32,254 bases of DNA from NCBI GenBank assembly GCA_018661505.1, contig JABJIE010000049.1, positions 1-32,254 on the forward strand, in the 5' to 3' direction. The translations under genes and the position numbers were made by a program. Of this stretch, positions 24,317-32,254 are shown one piece after another (position 1 is the first letter of the stretch; the number at the start of each line of letters is the position of its first letter). Source of the stretch: Lentimicrobiaceae bacterium. Lineage in GTDB: Bacteria > Bacteroidota > Bacteroidia > Bacteroidales > F082. The notes beneath the pieces are model-generated. The model was not told the origin of the DNA and made no database searches. It saw nothing but the letters and a program-made list of their open reading frames with translations.

Positions 24317-25591
24317 CTATCTTAATATCTCATTGGCATAATTATTCCAACTCATATCTTTTGAAGTGGCGGCAACATTTTTACGATCTATTGGATTTTC
24401 AATTGACTTATTCATTGCTTTCACCATTGAATCAATATCGTTAGCTTCCGCCATATAACCGTTATAACCATCAATTACTGTTTCAGGAAAATGTCCAACA
24501 TTGGTGGCCAACATAGGCATATTAAAATTATATCCAATGGACTCAACTCCCGAAGGCGTGGCGGTTAGGTAATACAACATTATGGTATCGCTCACTTGAA
24601 AATATTTTGGAACCTCTTCATTTGGAACAAATTCATTATTCAGAAATACTAAATCATCTATCTGGTAATCTTCTATGAGAGCCAGAGGGTTATAATCTTG
24701 TTTGTTATCCTGATTTCTAAGGAATAATTTTTTTGCTAAACCAAATGTGGCATTCTTAATTCTGGTAGATAATTTCTTTTTATCAAGAGTATTCCAAAAT
24801 GACTCTCCACATATGATTAAAGATACATCATCTCTTTCATTAGAGAGTATATTAAATGCTTCAATTACATTGTGAAGGCCCTTATATTTTCGTATAAACC
24901 CAAAAAATAGAAATACATTTTCTTTCAGACCCATTTCTTTCTTTGTTTTAGATTTATCAAAGTTAGAATCAGGTTTGAACATATCATATACCGGATGGTA
25001 TAGCTTTAGTACTTTAATACCATCACCTTCTATGGAATCTCCTTTTTTAATTATTTCAAATTTTCTTTTTGGAAATAATTGTTTTAGCTCCTCGGCGGTT
25101 TTAAATGCATGGACTATATATGAGTCAGCATTTATAATACCAAGTCTTGTTAATCTATTGTCCAATGCACTACCTTCCTTCTGAATAACAAAATGTAAAT
25201 CAAAAAACACTTCGATATTTGATTCTTTTTTTAGGTTTTTAGCAATGAAACCAAGAGGGATGCCCTGTATTGCAATTGCCCATTGAAATATTACTTTATC
25301 TGGATTTAAACTTTTGATAAGCTTAACTGTTGCTTTCCAACTAAGAGGGTTATTATAATTGGTGATATAGTGCACATTTATATTTGTTCCTTCCAATTGG
25401 TCTACTTTACTTTTTCTATCTATAAAATCCCTTGGAATTATTGCTGGATATTGCTGTGTCCATGAAACTATATGAACTTCAGTATTTTCAATTTTATCAA
25501 ATGCTTTTGCCAAGGAAGTGTTATAATTAGCAATTCCACCCTTGAACATTGGGCCTGGTCCGAAACAAACAATCCTTTTTTTACTTTTCAT
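24317..25591 (-). CDS. GT4-like glycosyltransferase (GT-B fold)
   Basis: 424-residue cytosolic or membrane-associated glycosyltransferase. The N-terminal Rossmann domain starts VCFGPGPMFKGGIANYNTSLAKAF, where the Gly loop binds acceptor or donor, and the C-terminal domain begins near NVFLFFGFIRKYKGLHNVIEAF (about 230-251). The donor site contains SLIICGE, the DLVFLN strand and PSGVESIGYNFNMPMLATNVGHFPE (about 344-368), an E-x7-E type region. It is the last gene of the glycan run and lies 83 bases after the epimerase gene. The likely role is addition of a sugar to lipopolysaccharide, capsule or another surface glycan; donor and acceptor are not predictable. Confidence 0.9.
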   Translation of the reverse strand: MKSKKRIVCFGPGPMFKGGIANYNTSLAKAFDKIENTEVHIVSWTQQYPAIIPRDFIDRKSKVDQLEGTNINVHYITNYNNPLSWKATVKLIKSLNPDKVIFQWAIAIQGIPLGFIAKNLKKESNIEVFFDLHFVIQKEGSALDNRLTRLGIINADSYIVHAFKTAEELKQLFPKRKFEIIKKGDSIEGDGIKVLKLYHPVYDMFKPDSNFDKSKTKKEMGLKENVFLFFGFIRKYKGLHNVIEAFNILSNERDDVSLIICGESFWNTLDKKKLSTRIKNATFGLAKKLFLRNQDNKQDYNPLALIEDYQIDDLVFLNNEFVPNEEVPKYFQVSDTIMLYYLTATPSGVESIGYNFNMPMLATNVGHFPETVIDGYNGYMAEANDIDSMVKAMNKSIENPIDRKNVAATSKDMSWNNYANEILR

Positions 25592-25674
25592 TGTTTTGCA
25601 TCATGATTAAAATAATCCCAAATATGGTATTGTATTTACTAGAGGATTATCAATTTACTTAGAAGCAGTTTTGT

Positions 25675-26718
25675 TTAAATCCTTTTTCGTGCTGCGTCAT
25701 ATACCCTTTTCATTCCTTCTTCTAATGAAATTTTAGCCTTCCATCCAAATTTTTCTTCCACCAATGACATGTTACAATATCTAGAGTGCACACCCACTGG
25801 TTTATCAAGTAAGGGTTTGATTGTTGGCTTATATCCAGCAAAAGAAGTAAAAACATCTATTAGATCTAGGAATGAGGTTAACTTGCCTGAACCTATATTA
25901 TATGCTGATCCATCACTAACATTATCCATAAGAATTTGAATGAAGTCGATTATGTCATCGATATGCACAAAGTCACGCCCTTGTTTTCCCGAACCCCATA
26001 CCTCAAATGGATTTTCTTTTAGAGCTGCTCTTCTTGCGATTGCAGGCACTGGATAATCAGTTTCCTGATCCTCACCATATCCTGAGAATGGGCGAATACA
26101 TACAATGGAAATCCCATAATGCTTTGCGGCTATTTGAGCTAAAAATTCTCCTGTTAATTTAGTCCAGCCATAGGTCATATCAGGAGTTCCTAAATTCTTC
26201 TTAAAGTCAATATCACCCTCACTTAATGCTATGGCTCCTTCTGTGGTTTGAAGACTCGTTGGATATGCAGCACTTGAGCTTGGATATAATACACGACTTG
26301 GTTTATGCCTAGTTATCCAATAGAAAAATTCTGAGTCAATACTTAAGTCTAGAGCAACCATTAATGGATCACCATCTATTTTCAATCTTCCACCAACAAT
26401 GGCAGCAAAGTGAAATACATCACTAAACTTATCAAACTCAATACCATATTTCTCTTGTATGTACTGCGGTTTTTGACGCATATAAAATAGCAGGTCTCTA
26501 AAATCACCCTTCCAGAAATAGAGCCTTTTATCTTCACCTATGATTTCAAGATCATTTTTCATCTCGGAGGTGAAATCTCCCTCTAACCATTGCTTTGGGT
26601 GTCTTCCTATACTGAGGTCGTCAACCATAAAGACTCTGTCTGAAGTTGTATTAAGAAGTCTTTTTACAACATTTCTGCCAACAAATCCGCAACCTCCGGA
26701 AACCAAGTGTATTTTCAT
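25675..26718 (-). CDS. NAD-dependent nucleotide-sugar epimerase/dehydratase (extended SDR)
   Basis: 347 residues of the extended short-chain dehydrogenase fold. The NAD loop is VSGGCGFVGRNVV (about 5-17), then MVDDLS at the adenosine-ribose site, AAIVGG (about 104-109), Ser-rich LYPSSSAAY carrying the catalytic Ser, and YGWTK (about 184-188) as the YxxxK pair. IRPFSGYGEDQ and GRDFVHIDDIIDFI are the substrate-side motifs of UDP- and GDP-sugar enzymes. Epimerase versus dehydratase cannot be separated by eye. It lies in the minus-strand surface-glycan run, 88 bases after the GT2 gene and 83 before the GT4 gene, and probably makes a sugar nucleotide for one of them. Confidence 0.9.
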   Translation of the reverse strand: MKIHLVSGGCGFVGRNVVKRLLNTTSDRVFMVDDLSIGRHPKQWLEGDFTSEMKNDLEIIGEDKRLYFWKGDFRDLLFYMRQKPQYIQEKYGIEFDKFSDVFHFAAIVGGRLKIDGDPLMVALDLSIDSEFFYWITRHKPSRVLYPSSSAAYPTSLQTTEGAIALSEGDIDFKKNLGTPDMTYGWTKLTGEFLAQIAAKHYGISIVCIRPFSGYGEDQETDYPVPAIARRAALKENPFEVWGSGKQGRDFVHIDDIIDFIQILMDNVSDGSAYNIGSGKLTSFLDLIDVFTSFAGYKPTIKPLLDKPVGVHSRYCNMSLVEEKFGWKAKISLEEGMKRVYDAARKRI

Positions 26719-26806
26719 TTATTTAATGTTTTTAGATTACTATGACAACACAATAAAGTTTTAGTTGCCTTGAATAACTGTGATAATTTTTTTAGGAAAT
26801 AATGAT

Positions 26807-27760
26807 TTAACTCTCTTCTTTTATATTAATGCGTTCTTTGATTTGATATTTACTTTTGTTTCCTGAAGTTCTGGATATCATCTCGGCAAGAAAACCAGTT
26901 AGGAAAAGCATTACACCCAATATCATTGTCAGTAGTCCGAAATAAAACAAAGGGCGCTCTGTCATTCTATACCCATCCATGAAAAATTTAGCGTAAGCAA
27001 GATATGAGGCAGTTAAAAACCCAAAAAGGAAAAGTACACTCCCCATGGAGCCAAAAAAGTGCATTGGCCTTTGAGAGAATCTTGAAACAAAGTTGATTGA
27101 GATTAGGTCGAGGTAGCCCTTAACAAATCTATCCAACCCAAACTTTGTTACTCCATATTTACGCTTTTGATGTACCACAACCTTTTCGTCTATCTTAGAA
27201 AAACCAGCTGCTTTGGCGATTATGGGTATGTAGCGATGCATTTCACCATAAACTTCAATGTTCTTAACGACTTCATTCTTATAGGCCTTTAGACCACAAT
27301 TCATGTCATGAAGATTTGATTTGAAAAGCTTTCTTGATGTCCAATTAAATATTTTTGACGGAATATTTTTTGCAAGTGTGGAGTCATACCTCTTTCTTTT
27401 CCAACCTGAAACAATATCTAGGTCATTTTCTATTAACATGTTATATAAACCGGGAATTTCGTCAGGACTGTCCTGAAGATCAGAATCCATTGTTATTACA
27501 ACCTTTCCATTCGCTATTGCAAATCCTTCATTCAAGGCAGCAGATTTCCCGTAATTTCTTCTGAATCTCAGTGCTTTTACGGATGCATAATTTACAGATA
27601 AGCCTTTCACTATATTCCAAGAACCATCATTTGAACCATCATCTATATAAATGATTTCAAATGAAAAATGATTGGACTCCATAACTTTGTAAATCCAATC
27701 ATTTAGCTCAGTGAGTGACTCTTCCTCATTATAGAAAGGAACTACTACCGATATGTCCAT
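26807..27760 (-). CDS. GT2 glycosyltransferase, polyprenyl-phosphate type (GtrB/DPM1-like)
   Basis: 317 residues. The GT-A domain begins DISVVVPFYNEEESL, with YIDDGSNDGSW (about 40-50), the donor/metal motif MDSDLQDSPDEIP (about 93-105) and DMNCGLKAYK (about 152-161). Two hydrophobic helices (about 235-260 and 270-295) anchor the protein in the inner membrane, as in GtrB and ArnC. Such enzymes usually move a sugar from a nucleotide to undecaprenyl phosphate so that it can be flipped for periplasmic glycosylation. It starts 15 bases after the stop of a DUF4199 gene and is probably cotranscribed with it. Confidence 0.93.
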   Translation of the reverse strand: MDISVVVPFYNEEESLTELNDWIYKVMESNHFSFEIIYIDDGSNDGSWNIVKGLSVNYASVKALRFRRNYGKSAALNEGFAIANGKVVITMDSDLQDSPDEIPGLYNMLIENDLDIVSGWKRKRYDSTLAKNIPSKIFNWTSRKLFKSNLHDMNCGLKAYKNEVVKNIEVYGEMHRYIPIIAKAAGFSKIDEKVVVHQKRKYGVTKFGLDRFVKGYLDLISINFVSRFSQRPMHFFGSMGSVLFLFGFLTASYLAYAKFFMDGYRMTERPLFYFGLLTMILGVMLFLTGFLAEMISRTSGNKSKYQIKERINIKEES

Positions 27761-27775
27761 ATTATGCTATTTTGA

Positions 27776-28297
27776 CTACGCAACATTCTTATTTTCACGC
27801 TTTGCAAAGATAGCAATAATTAATGAAAAAATTGTTGACACCACAAGGTTTCCAACAAATCCCCAAATCCCCATCATTGCTGGTGAAGTGAATTTTTCTG
27901 TCATGGTTAAAGCCTGGTCAATTTGTTCATCAGACATATTAGGATTATTTTCCAGCATTTCTGTTTCTGCACGCGTAAGAATTTCTTCTGTTAAACCTAC
28001 ATCAATGTATTGGGCATACACATAAGCAAAAATACCAGCTATTACTGATGCTATTAAACCTGTGTAAAAACCTGTGATGAACGCTCCCTTGTAATCCAAG
28101 AAACCGCTCATGTGCTTATCACGGTAAGAAACCATAGACCAAAATAAACCACCAGCAATAATTAGATATGAAAAATATCTGAAAGGAGAATCTAAGTCAA
28201 TGTCAAGTAGGAACATCAATAAAGAGAAAATAATAAGGGCTATTCCAAGGTAAAAGCCAGATAATGATGCGGGACCAAAAGCGGATTTTTTTTCCAT
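27776..28297 (-). CDS. DUF4199 membrane protein (second of a tandem pair)
   Basis: 173-residue inner-membrane protein with four hydrophobic helices (about 12-32, 38-56, 68-95 and 140-165). The loop after helix 2 holds the FLDYKGAFITGFYTGLIASV segment and the large third loop is acidic (ILTRAETEMLENNPNMSDEQIDQ), both typical of DUF4199. The family is common in Bacteroidota next to glycosyltransferase genes; its function is not established. It is separated by 72 bases from a DUF4199 relative upstream and by 15 from the GT2 gene downstream. A promoter box lies 54 bases upstream. Confidence 0.88.
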   Translation of the reverse strand: MEKKSAFGPASLSGFYLGIALIIFSLLMFLLDIDLDSPFRYFSYLIIAGGLFWSMVSYRDKHMSGFLDYKGAFITGFYTGLIASVIAGIFAYVYAQYIDVGLTEEILTRAETEMLENNPNMSDEQIDQALTMTEKFTSPAMMGIWGFVGNLVVSTIFSLIIAIFAKRENKNVA

Positions 28298-28351
28298 AGT
28301 AGTAATTTTTTATTGTTTAATAAATTCAATCATTATCATGATTTATATGTG

Positions 28352-28359
28352 CAAATATA
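28352..28359 (-). promoter_or_regulatory. Promoter -7 box TATATTTG before the second DUF4199 gene
   Basis: Exact TAnnTTTG on the minus strand in the gap between the two DUF4199 genes, which suggests that the second gene and the GT2 gene have their own transcript. Confidence 0.55.
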
Positions 28360-28369
28360 CATAATGAGG

Positions 28370-28894
28370 TTAAAAAGTATTTGAGATTGCCTGTTTTCGT
28401 ATAAAAAAGGAAGATATAACTGCAAAAACTATTACATATACCATGTAGTAGGCTAAGTAGAATAATGATGATACGAATGGATCATAAGAGAATTCAAGGA
28501 ACTCAAGCCTGTTATTGATAAGTTCCTGATTGTTATCACCGTAATACTTTAATATATTGCTTTTAGTGTTGCCAACTATTTGGTTAATATCAGCCACATT
28601 GATGAATTTTAGGTAGATATACCTAACCGATGCTATTGTTAACGATGCGGCTAAACCAATCAACAGATAATTTTTTAGAGAGTTCCAATAATTAAAAATT
28701 CCATTGTAAAAATCTTCTCTAATTTTAATTGTTGCCAAGGAAACGCCACTTAAAAAAAATATAAATATGAAAATATTAAGCAGTTTATAATACTCTAGAT
28801 CAAGTAGGTGAAATAAGGTATCCAATAAACCGGTACCCACACCAACAATAAATCCAAATAAACTTATTGTAAGTATTGACCTGGTTACCATCAT
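28370..28894 (-). CDS. DUF4199 membrane protein (first of a tandem pair)
   Basis: 174 residues with four hydrophobic helices (about 6-26, 36-58, 76-98 and 138-166) and a lumenal acidic loop between helices 3 and 4 (NTKSNILKYYGDNNQELINNRLEFLEF). Arrangement and length match the neighbouring DUF4199 protein, and IREDFYNGIFNYWNSLKNYLL aligns with the equivalent post-helix-2 segment of the partner, although the two have diverged widely. The ATG at 28894 is followed directly by a second ATG. It opens the minus-strand glycan run. Function is unknown. Confidence 0.8.
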   Translation of the reverse strand: MMVTRSILTISLFGFIVGVGTGLLDTLFHLLDLEYYKLLNIFIFIFFLSGVSLATIKIREDFYNGIFNYWNSLKNYLLIGLAASLTIASVRYIYLKFINVADINQIVGNTKSNILKYYGDNNQELINNRLEFLEFSYDPFVSSLFYLAYYMVYVIVFAVISSFFIRKQAISNTF

Positions 28895-28965
28895 TTGGAA
28901 ATGATTAATTTAAGTGTAAAACTAAATATTTTTTTCAATTTTATATTTTGTGTTATAACAATACT

Positions 28966-28973
28966 TATTTTTG
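28966..28973 (+). promoter_or_regulatory. Promoter -7 box TATTTTTG before the SRP RNA
   Basis: Exact TAnnTTTG; initiation five bases on falls on G28978, which is exactly the first base of the RNA's terminal helix. A TTTG at 28947-28950 is too close to be an ideal -33 element. Confidence 0.65.
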
Positions 28974-28977
28974 CCGC

Positions 28978-29074
28978 GGGTAAGTCTCATACGACCAGCT
29001 CCCGCTGAATTCCCCCAGGACCGGAAGGTAGCAAGGGTAGGCGGTTGTAGCGGTGCGATATGAGTAGCTTACCC
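28978..29074 (+). ncRNA. ffs: Signal recognition particle RNA, 4.5S-like small type
   Basis: RNA partner of Ffh in cotranslational membrane targeting. The ends GGGTAAG (28978-28984) and CTTACCC (29068-29074) pair to close one long hairpin. The tip contains the conserved SRP helix-8 sequence CAGGACCGGAAGGTAGCA with a GGAA tetraloop. At about 97 bases with no Alu domain it is the small bacterial type. A promoter and a T-run flank it. Confidence 0.93.
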
Positions 29075-29081
29075 TTTTTTT
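29068..29081 (+). terminator. Intrinsic terminator of the SRP RNA
   Basis: The 3' strand of the terminal helix (CTTACCC) runs directly into seven T residues, so the RNA's own long hairpin plus U-tract would end transcription. Confidence 0.6.
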
Positions 29082-29213
29082 ATTTCGTTTTTTTTGAAAT
29101 CTCTAACCTACACAATATAAATTCGATTTTTAACTAAAATCTAATGCAATATTAGGGTTTAATAAGACCTAAGTTTTTTCTAATTTAGCAGACTTTCAAA
29201 ATTGAAATAGAAT

Positions 29214-29828
29214 ATGCTTCTCAAGATATATCCAGATTCCCCATCAATTCAAAATATTGAGACAGTGGTTGATATATTCAACAAGGGGGGAGTGGTAATA
29301 TTTCCAACCGACACTATATATGGTTTAGGATGCGGTATTAGGCACCTAAAAGCTGTAAATAGGATTTCAATGATAAAGGGACTTAAAAAAGGTCATACTA
29401 ATTTTTCAATGATAATTAATAACATGAGTATGCTCTCAGATTTTACCAAACCAATTCCGAATCATATTTTTAGATTAATGAGAAAAAATTTACCTGGTCC
29501 ATTTACCTTTATTTTAAATGCAAGTAGCAGTGTTCCAAAGATATTCCAAAGTAAGAAGAAAACAATTGGTGTAAGGATGCCTGACAATAATATTATTCGT
29601 ACCATAGTTGAGGAATTAAATATGCCAATATTAACTACTTCCATAAGAGATGAAGATGAGATAGTGGAATACACCACCGACCCTGAATTAATATATGAGA
29701 AATACATGAAAATGGTTGATATTGTTATAGATGGAGGTTATGGTGATAATGAAGCTTCAACCATTGTAGATTGCACATCTGAAGTGCCTGAGATACTAAG
29801 GCAGGGAAAGGGAATATTGGAGGAGTAA
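29214..29828 (+). CDS. YciO-like Sua5/YrdC-family protein
   Basis: 204-residue single YrdC domain. It opens with GGVVIFPTDTIYGLGC (about 25-40), the Thr/ATP-binding strand, and continues with SMIKGLKKGHTNFSMI, the KNLPGPFTFIL signature (about 91-101), KKTIGVRMPDN (about 119-129), ILTTSIRDEDE and STIVDCTSEVPEILRQGKG at the end. These stretches follow E. coli YciO closely, including its 206-residue length, more than TsaC or long Sua5. The family makes threonylcarbamoyl-AMP for t6A at position 37 of ANN-decoding tRNAs; YciO members have weak or uncertain activity, so the role is inferred. It lies 139 bases after the SRP RNA and before tRNA-Lys, itself a t6A tRNA. Confidence 0.9.
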   Translation: MLLKIYPDSPSIQNIETVVDIFNKGGVVIFPTDTIYGLGCGIRHLKAVNRISMIKGLKKGHTNFSMIINNMSMLSDFTKPIPNHIFRLMRKNLPGPFTFILNASSSVPKIFQSKKKTIGVRMPDNNIIRTIVEELNMPILTTSIRDEDEIVEYTTDPELIYEKYMKMVDIVIDGGYGDNEASTIVDCTSEVPEILRQGKGILEE

Positions 29829-29844
29829 AAAAAGTAAAAAAAAG

Positions 29845-29874
29845 TTTGGTAGATAAAAAAAAATACTACTTTTG
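29845..29874 (+). promoter_or_regulatory. Full promoter before tRNA-Lys (TTTG, 18-base spacer, TACTTTTG)
   Basis: Both Bacteroidota promoter elements are present: TTTG at 29845-29848 and TACTTTTG at 29867-29874, 24 bases before the mature tRNA end. It is the clearest two-part promoter in the window. Confidence 0.7.
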
Positions 29875-29898
29875 CACACCCAAAATGATGAAAACGTT

Positions 29899-29971
29899 GA
29901 TTCGTTAGCTCAGCTGGTAGAGCATCTGCCTTTTAAGCAGAGGGTCCCGAGTTCGAACCTCGGACGAATCA
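29899..29971 (+). tRNA. tRNA-Lys (anticodon TTT)
   Basis: The acceptor arm GATTCGT pairs with ACGAATC, with A29971 as discriminator. The D arm is GCTCAGCTGGTAGAGC, the anticodon stem TCTGC/GCAGA with loop CTTTTAA, and the T arm CCGAGTTCGAACCTCGG. CCA is not encoded. Confidence 0.97.
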
Positions 29972-29979
29972 CAAAAAAA

Positions 29980-30007
29980 GCCCGTTTGTTTTAAACGGGC
30001 TTTTTTT
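29980..30007 (+). terminator. Rho-independent terminator after tRNA-Lys
   Basis: GCCCGTTT (29980-29987) pairs with AAACGGGC (29993-30000) around a five-base loop and is followed by seven Ts; seven As precede the stem, so the hairpin can extend and may also act on the opposite strand. Confidence 0.9.
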
Positions 30008-30082
30008 ATTTATTCTAAAAAATCTACCCTCCTAATTTCCATAACTTTATCTGCTAGTTTATCGTAAGGTCATCATATTTAT

Positions 30083-30090
30083 TAAATTTG
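30083..30090 (+). promoter_or_regulatory. Promoter -7 box TAAATTTG before the S9 peptidase gene
   Basis: Exact TAnnTTTG; initiation near 30095 leaves about a dozen bases to the ATG at 30107. Confidence 0.5.
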
Positions 30091-30106
30091 AACCTTCAAA
30101 TTAAAC

Positions 30107-32194
30107 ATGAATAAAATGAATAAATTTTCTCTTTTAGTTATCTTACTAATCTTTGCAGTGCAATTGGAAACCAATGCACAACAAGATCTTCAAATTATTG
30201 ATAAGCCCAATATTACCATGGATGGTAATTTGATGACACCAGAGGCACTATGGTCTTTTGGTAGAGTTAGTGATCCGCAGGTTAGTCCTGATGGAAAAAC
30301 TGTTATTTATGGCGTATCATATTATTCCATTGATCAGAACAAAGGGAATCGGGATTTATACTCAATTGGATTAAATGCTGAAAGTTCAAGAAGACTCACA
30401 AAAACAGTAAAAAGTGAATTCAATGCTATTTGGCGTCCCGATGGTAAAAAAATAGGTTTCCTAACATCAGAAAGTGGATCAGTGCAGTTATGGGAGATGA
30501 ACCCAGATGGATCCGGCAGAGAAAGAGTATCTGATATAGAGGGTGGAATAACAGGTTTCAAATATTCACCAGATCAAACAATGGTTCTGTATACAAAGGA
30601 AGTTGAACTTGAAGATAAATTTAAAAACCTTTACGAAGGATTACCGCTTGCAAGTGGAAGACTTATGGATGATCTGATGTACAGACATTGGGATCATTGG
30701 GTTGATACCTATAGTCATGTATTTTATTCTGACTATGAAGATGGTAAACTTCTTAATCATAAGGATATAATGGAGGGGGAGCCATGGAGCGCACCTCTCA
30801 GCCCATTTGGCGGTGTTGAACAAATTGAATGGTCTTCGGATGGAAAAACAATTGCCTATACATGTAAGAAACTTGTTGGAAAGGACGCAACAATATCAAC
30901 GAATTCGGAAATTTATTTCTACGACATAAACAACGGCATCACAAAGAATATGACAGAAGGAATTATGGGTTTTGATGTTGCACCTTCTTTTTCACCTGAT
31001 GGCAAATGGATGGCTTGGGAGAGTATGGAAAGAGATGGCTATGAGTCAGATCAGTCTAGGCTATATCTACTCAATTTACAAAGTGGAGAGAAAATATATG
31101 CAACAAAGGACTTTGATCAGAATGTTAGAAGTTTATCATGGACAGAAAATAGTGAGTCAATATATTTTACGAGTGATTGGCATGGTGCTTTTCAGATTTA
31201 TAGATATGATCTCAATAATGGAAAGGTAAAGCAAATAACTGAAGGCTTGCATGATTTCCGTTCAGTTTCAGTTGCTGGAGATAATCTGGTTGCCACAAAG
31301 CAGACAATGTCAAAACCAACCGAATTATATTTAGTTAATCCAAAGGATGGTTACACCCAACAGATGACATTTACCAACAAGGACCTTTTGGATCAGATAT
31401 CAATGGGCGAAACCGAAGAAAGATGGATCAAAACACATGATGGTGAGGATATGCAGGTTTTTGTAATCTATCCCCCCAATTTTGATAAAAACAAGAAATA
31501 CCCAACTCTATTGTATTGTAAAGGAGGACCGCAAGGACCGCTAAGTCAGAGCTTTCATTATAGATGGAATTATCAGATTATGGCTGCCAATGGTTATATC
31601 ATAGTAGCGCCTGCACGCAGAGGAGTCAGTGGTTTTGGTCAGGCATGGCAGGAGCAAATAAGTGGTGATTACCATGGAAAAAGTATGCAGGACTATCTTA
31701 CTGCGATTGATGAATTATCCAAGGAGCCGTTTATTGATGAAGACAGATTAGGAGCGGTTGGTGCGAGTGCAGGTGGATATGCTGTTTTTTATCTAGCGGG
31801 AAATCATGATAAGAGGTTTAAAGCATTTATTGCTCATGATGGTATCTTCAACGAGGAAGCTCAATATTTAGAAACCGAAGAAATGTGGTTTGAAAATTGG
31901 GATAAGGGTGGGCCATTTTGGGAAGAAGATAATGAAATTGCCCAAGAAGCTTATGCCCATTCTCCTCACAAGTATGTTCAGAATTGGGATACTCCAATAT
32001 TAGTGATCCATGGTGAGCTTGATTATCGCGTTGTTGTAACTCAGGGTATGACAGCTTTTAATGCTGCAATACTCCGCGATGTTCCGGCTGAATATTTGTA
32101 TTTCCCGGATGAAAATCATTGGGTGTTAAAACCCCAAAATGGGATTCTATGGCAACGTACTTTTTTCAATTGGTTAGATAAATGGTTAAAATAA
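30107..32194 (+). CDS. Exported S9-family serine peptidase, DPP5-like
   Basis: Predicted periplasmic dipeptidyl-/acylaminoacyl-peptidase of 695 residues. A signal peptide (about 1-24, cleavage after ETNA) is followed by a WD40-like beta-propeller (about 45-400; PDGKTVIY, WRPDGKKIGFLT, WSSDGKTIAYTC, FSPDGKWMAWES, WTENSESIYFTSD mark the blades) and a C-terminal alpha/beta-hydrolase domain. The catalytic triad is Ser554 in GASAGG, Asp639 in HGELDYRV and His671 in ENHW. GIFNEEAQYLETEEMWFENWDKGGPFWE near 585-610 resembles the region that shapes the S1 pocket in Porphyromonas DPP5. The likely role is release of dipeptides for an asaccharolytic or protein-using nutrition. A second ATG three codons in is equally possible. 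Confidence 0.93.
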   Translation: MNKMNKFSLLVILLIFAVQLETNAQQDLQIIDKPNITMDGNLMTPEALWSFGRVSDPQVSPDGKTVIYGVSYYSIDQNKGNRDLYSIGLNAESSRRLTKTVKSEFNAIWRPDGKKIGFLTSESGSVQLWEMNPDGSGRERVSDIEGGITGFKYSPDQTMVLYTKEVELEDKFKNLYEGLPLASGRLMDDLMYRHWDHWVDTYSHVFYSDYEDGKLLNHKDIMEGEPWSAPLSPFGGVEQIEWSSDGKTIAYTCKKLVGKDATISTNSEIYFYDINNGITKNMTEGIMGFDVAPSFSPDGKWMAWESMERDGYESDQSRLYLLNLQSGEKIYATKDFDQNVRSLSWTENSESIYFTSDWHGAFQIYRYDLNNGKVKQITEGLHDFRSVSVAGDNLVATKQTMSKPTELYLVNPKDGYTQQMTFTNKDLLDQISMGETEERWIKTHDGEDMQVFVIYPPNFDKNKKYPTLLYCKGGPQGPLSQSFHYRWNYQIMAANGYIIVAPARRGVSGFGQAWQEQISGDYHGKSMQDYLTAIDELSKEPFIDEDRLGAVGASAGGYAVFYLAGNHDKRFKAFIAHDGIFNEEAQYLETEEMWFENWDKGGPFWEEDNEIAQEAYAHSPHKYVQNWDTPILVIHGELDYRVVVTQGMTAFNAAILRDVPAEYLYFPDENHWVLKPQNGILWQRTFFNWLDKWLK

Positions 32195-32234
32195 TCAAAA
32201 GCAAAAAATATATAAGTTATAGTGCTAAAAGCTG

Positions 32235-32242
32235 TACTTTTG
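32235..32242 (+). promoter_or_regulatory. Promoter -7 box TACTTTTG at the window end
   Basis: Exact TAnnTTTG, twelve bases before the window ends. It probably serves a gene or RNA just outside; TTTTGCGCC context resembles that seen before the stable RNA genes in this window. Confidence 0.45.
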
Positions 32243-32254
32243 CGCCATAGAAAC

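Overview
The window reads as an ordinary stretch of a Bacteroidota chromosome, probably class Bacteroidia or Cytophagia; lower ranks cannot be resolved from sequence alone. The evidence is AT-rich DNA, repeated matches to the Bacteroidota promoter element TAnnTTTG a short distance before genes, tRNA genes without an encoded CCA, and families that are largely confined to this phylum (glutamine synthetase III, DUF4831, DUF4199, DUF4301, DUF3127, ribosomal THX). There is no integrase, transposase, phage gene, CRISPR array or recognisable toxin-antitoxin or defence locus. No stretch over 300 bases lacks a gene.

Layout. 1-2145: the tail of an unidentified protein, an unknown 235-residue protein and a YbdG-like mechanosensitive channel. 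2220-5700: a Cu/Zn efflux permease with a heavy-metal-associated domain, then a two-gene unit of a beta-helix lipoprotein and a nicotinamide-riboside/uridine-kinase-like protein. 5790-11925: a small outer-membrane barrel protein, endonuclease III, RecR, a MORN-repeat protein, a HAD hydrolase, a ribosomal THX protein with a histone-H1-like tail, a TrmH-type rRNA/tRNA methyltransferase and a DUF4301 protein. 12065-17333: tRNA-Leu(GAG), CsaA, an exported MsrA, an unknown four-cysteine protein, a DUF3127 protein with an SSB-like tip, an EamA transporter, metal-type KdsA and a DUF4831 protein.

17453-22268 is the most distinctive unit: on the minus strand gmhA, gmhB, a sodium:solute symporter and glnN are packed end to end, which links heptose synthesis, sodium-driven uptake and ammonium assimilation. 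22424-28894 (minus) holds a ClC channel/transporter with CBS domains and a surface-glycan set: two tandem DUF4199 membrane proteins, a GT2 polyprenyl-phosphate-type glycosyltransferase, a nucleotide-sugar epimerase and a GT4 glycosyltransferase. 28978-32194 (plus) holds the 4.5S-like SRP RNA, a YciO/Sua5-family protein, tRNA-Lys(UUU) with a strong terminator, and an exported S9 peptidase.

No wholly new multi-gene system is evident. The best leads are domain-level: a THX-H1-like fusion, a DUF3127 protein ending like SSB, nucleotidyltransferase-like motifs in DUF4301, an apparently leaderless msrA whose start choice would decide its location, and the gmhA-gmhB-symporter-glnN operon.
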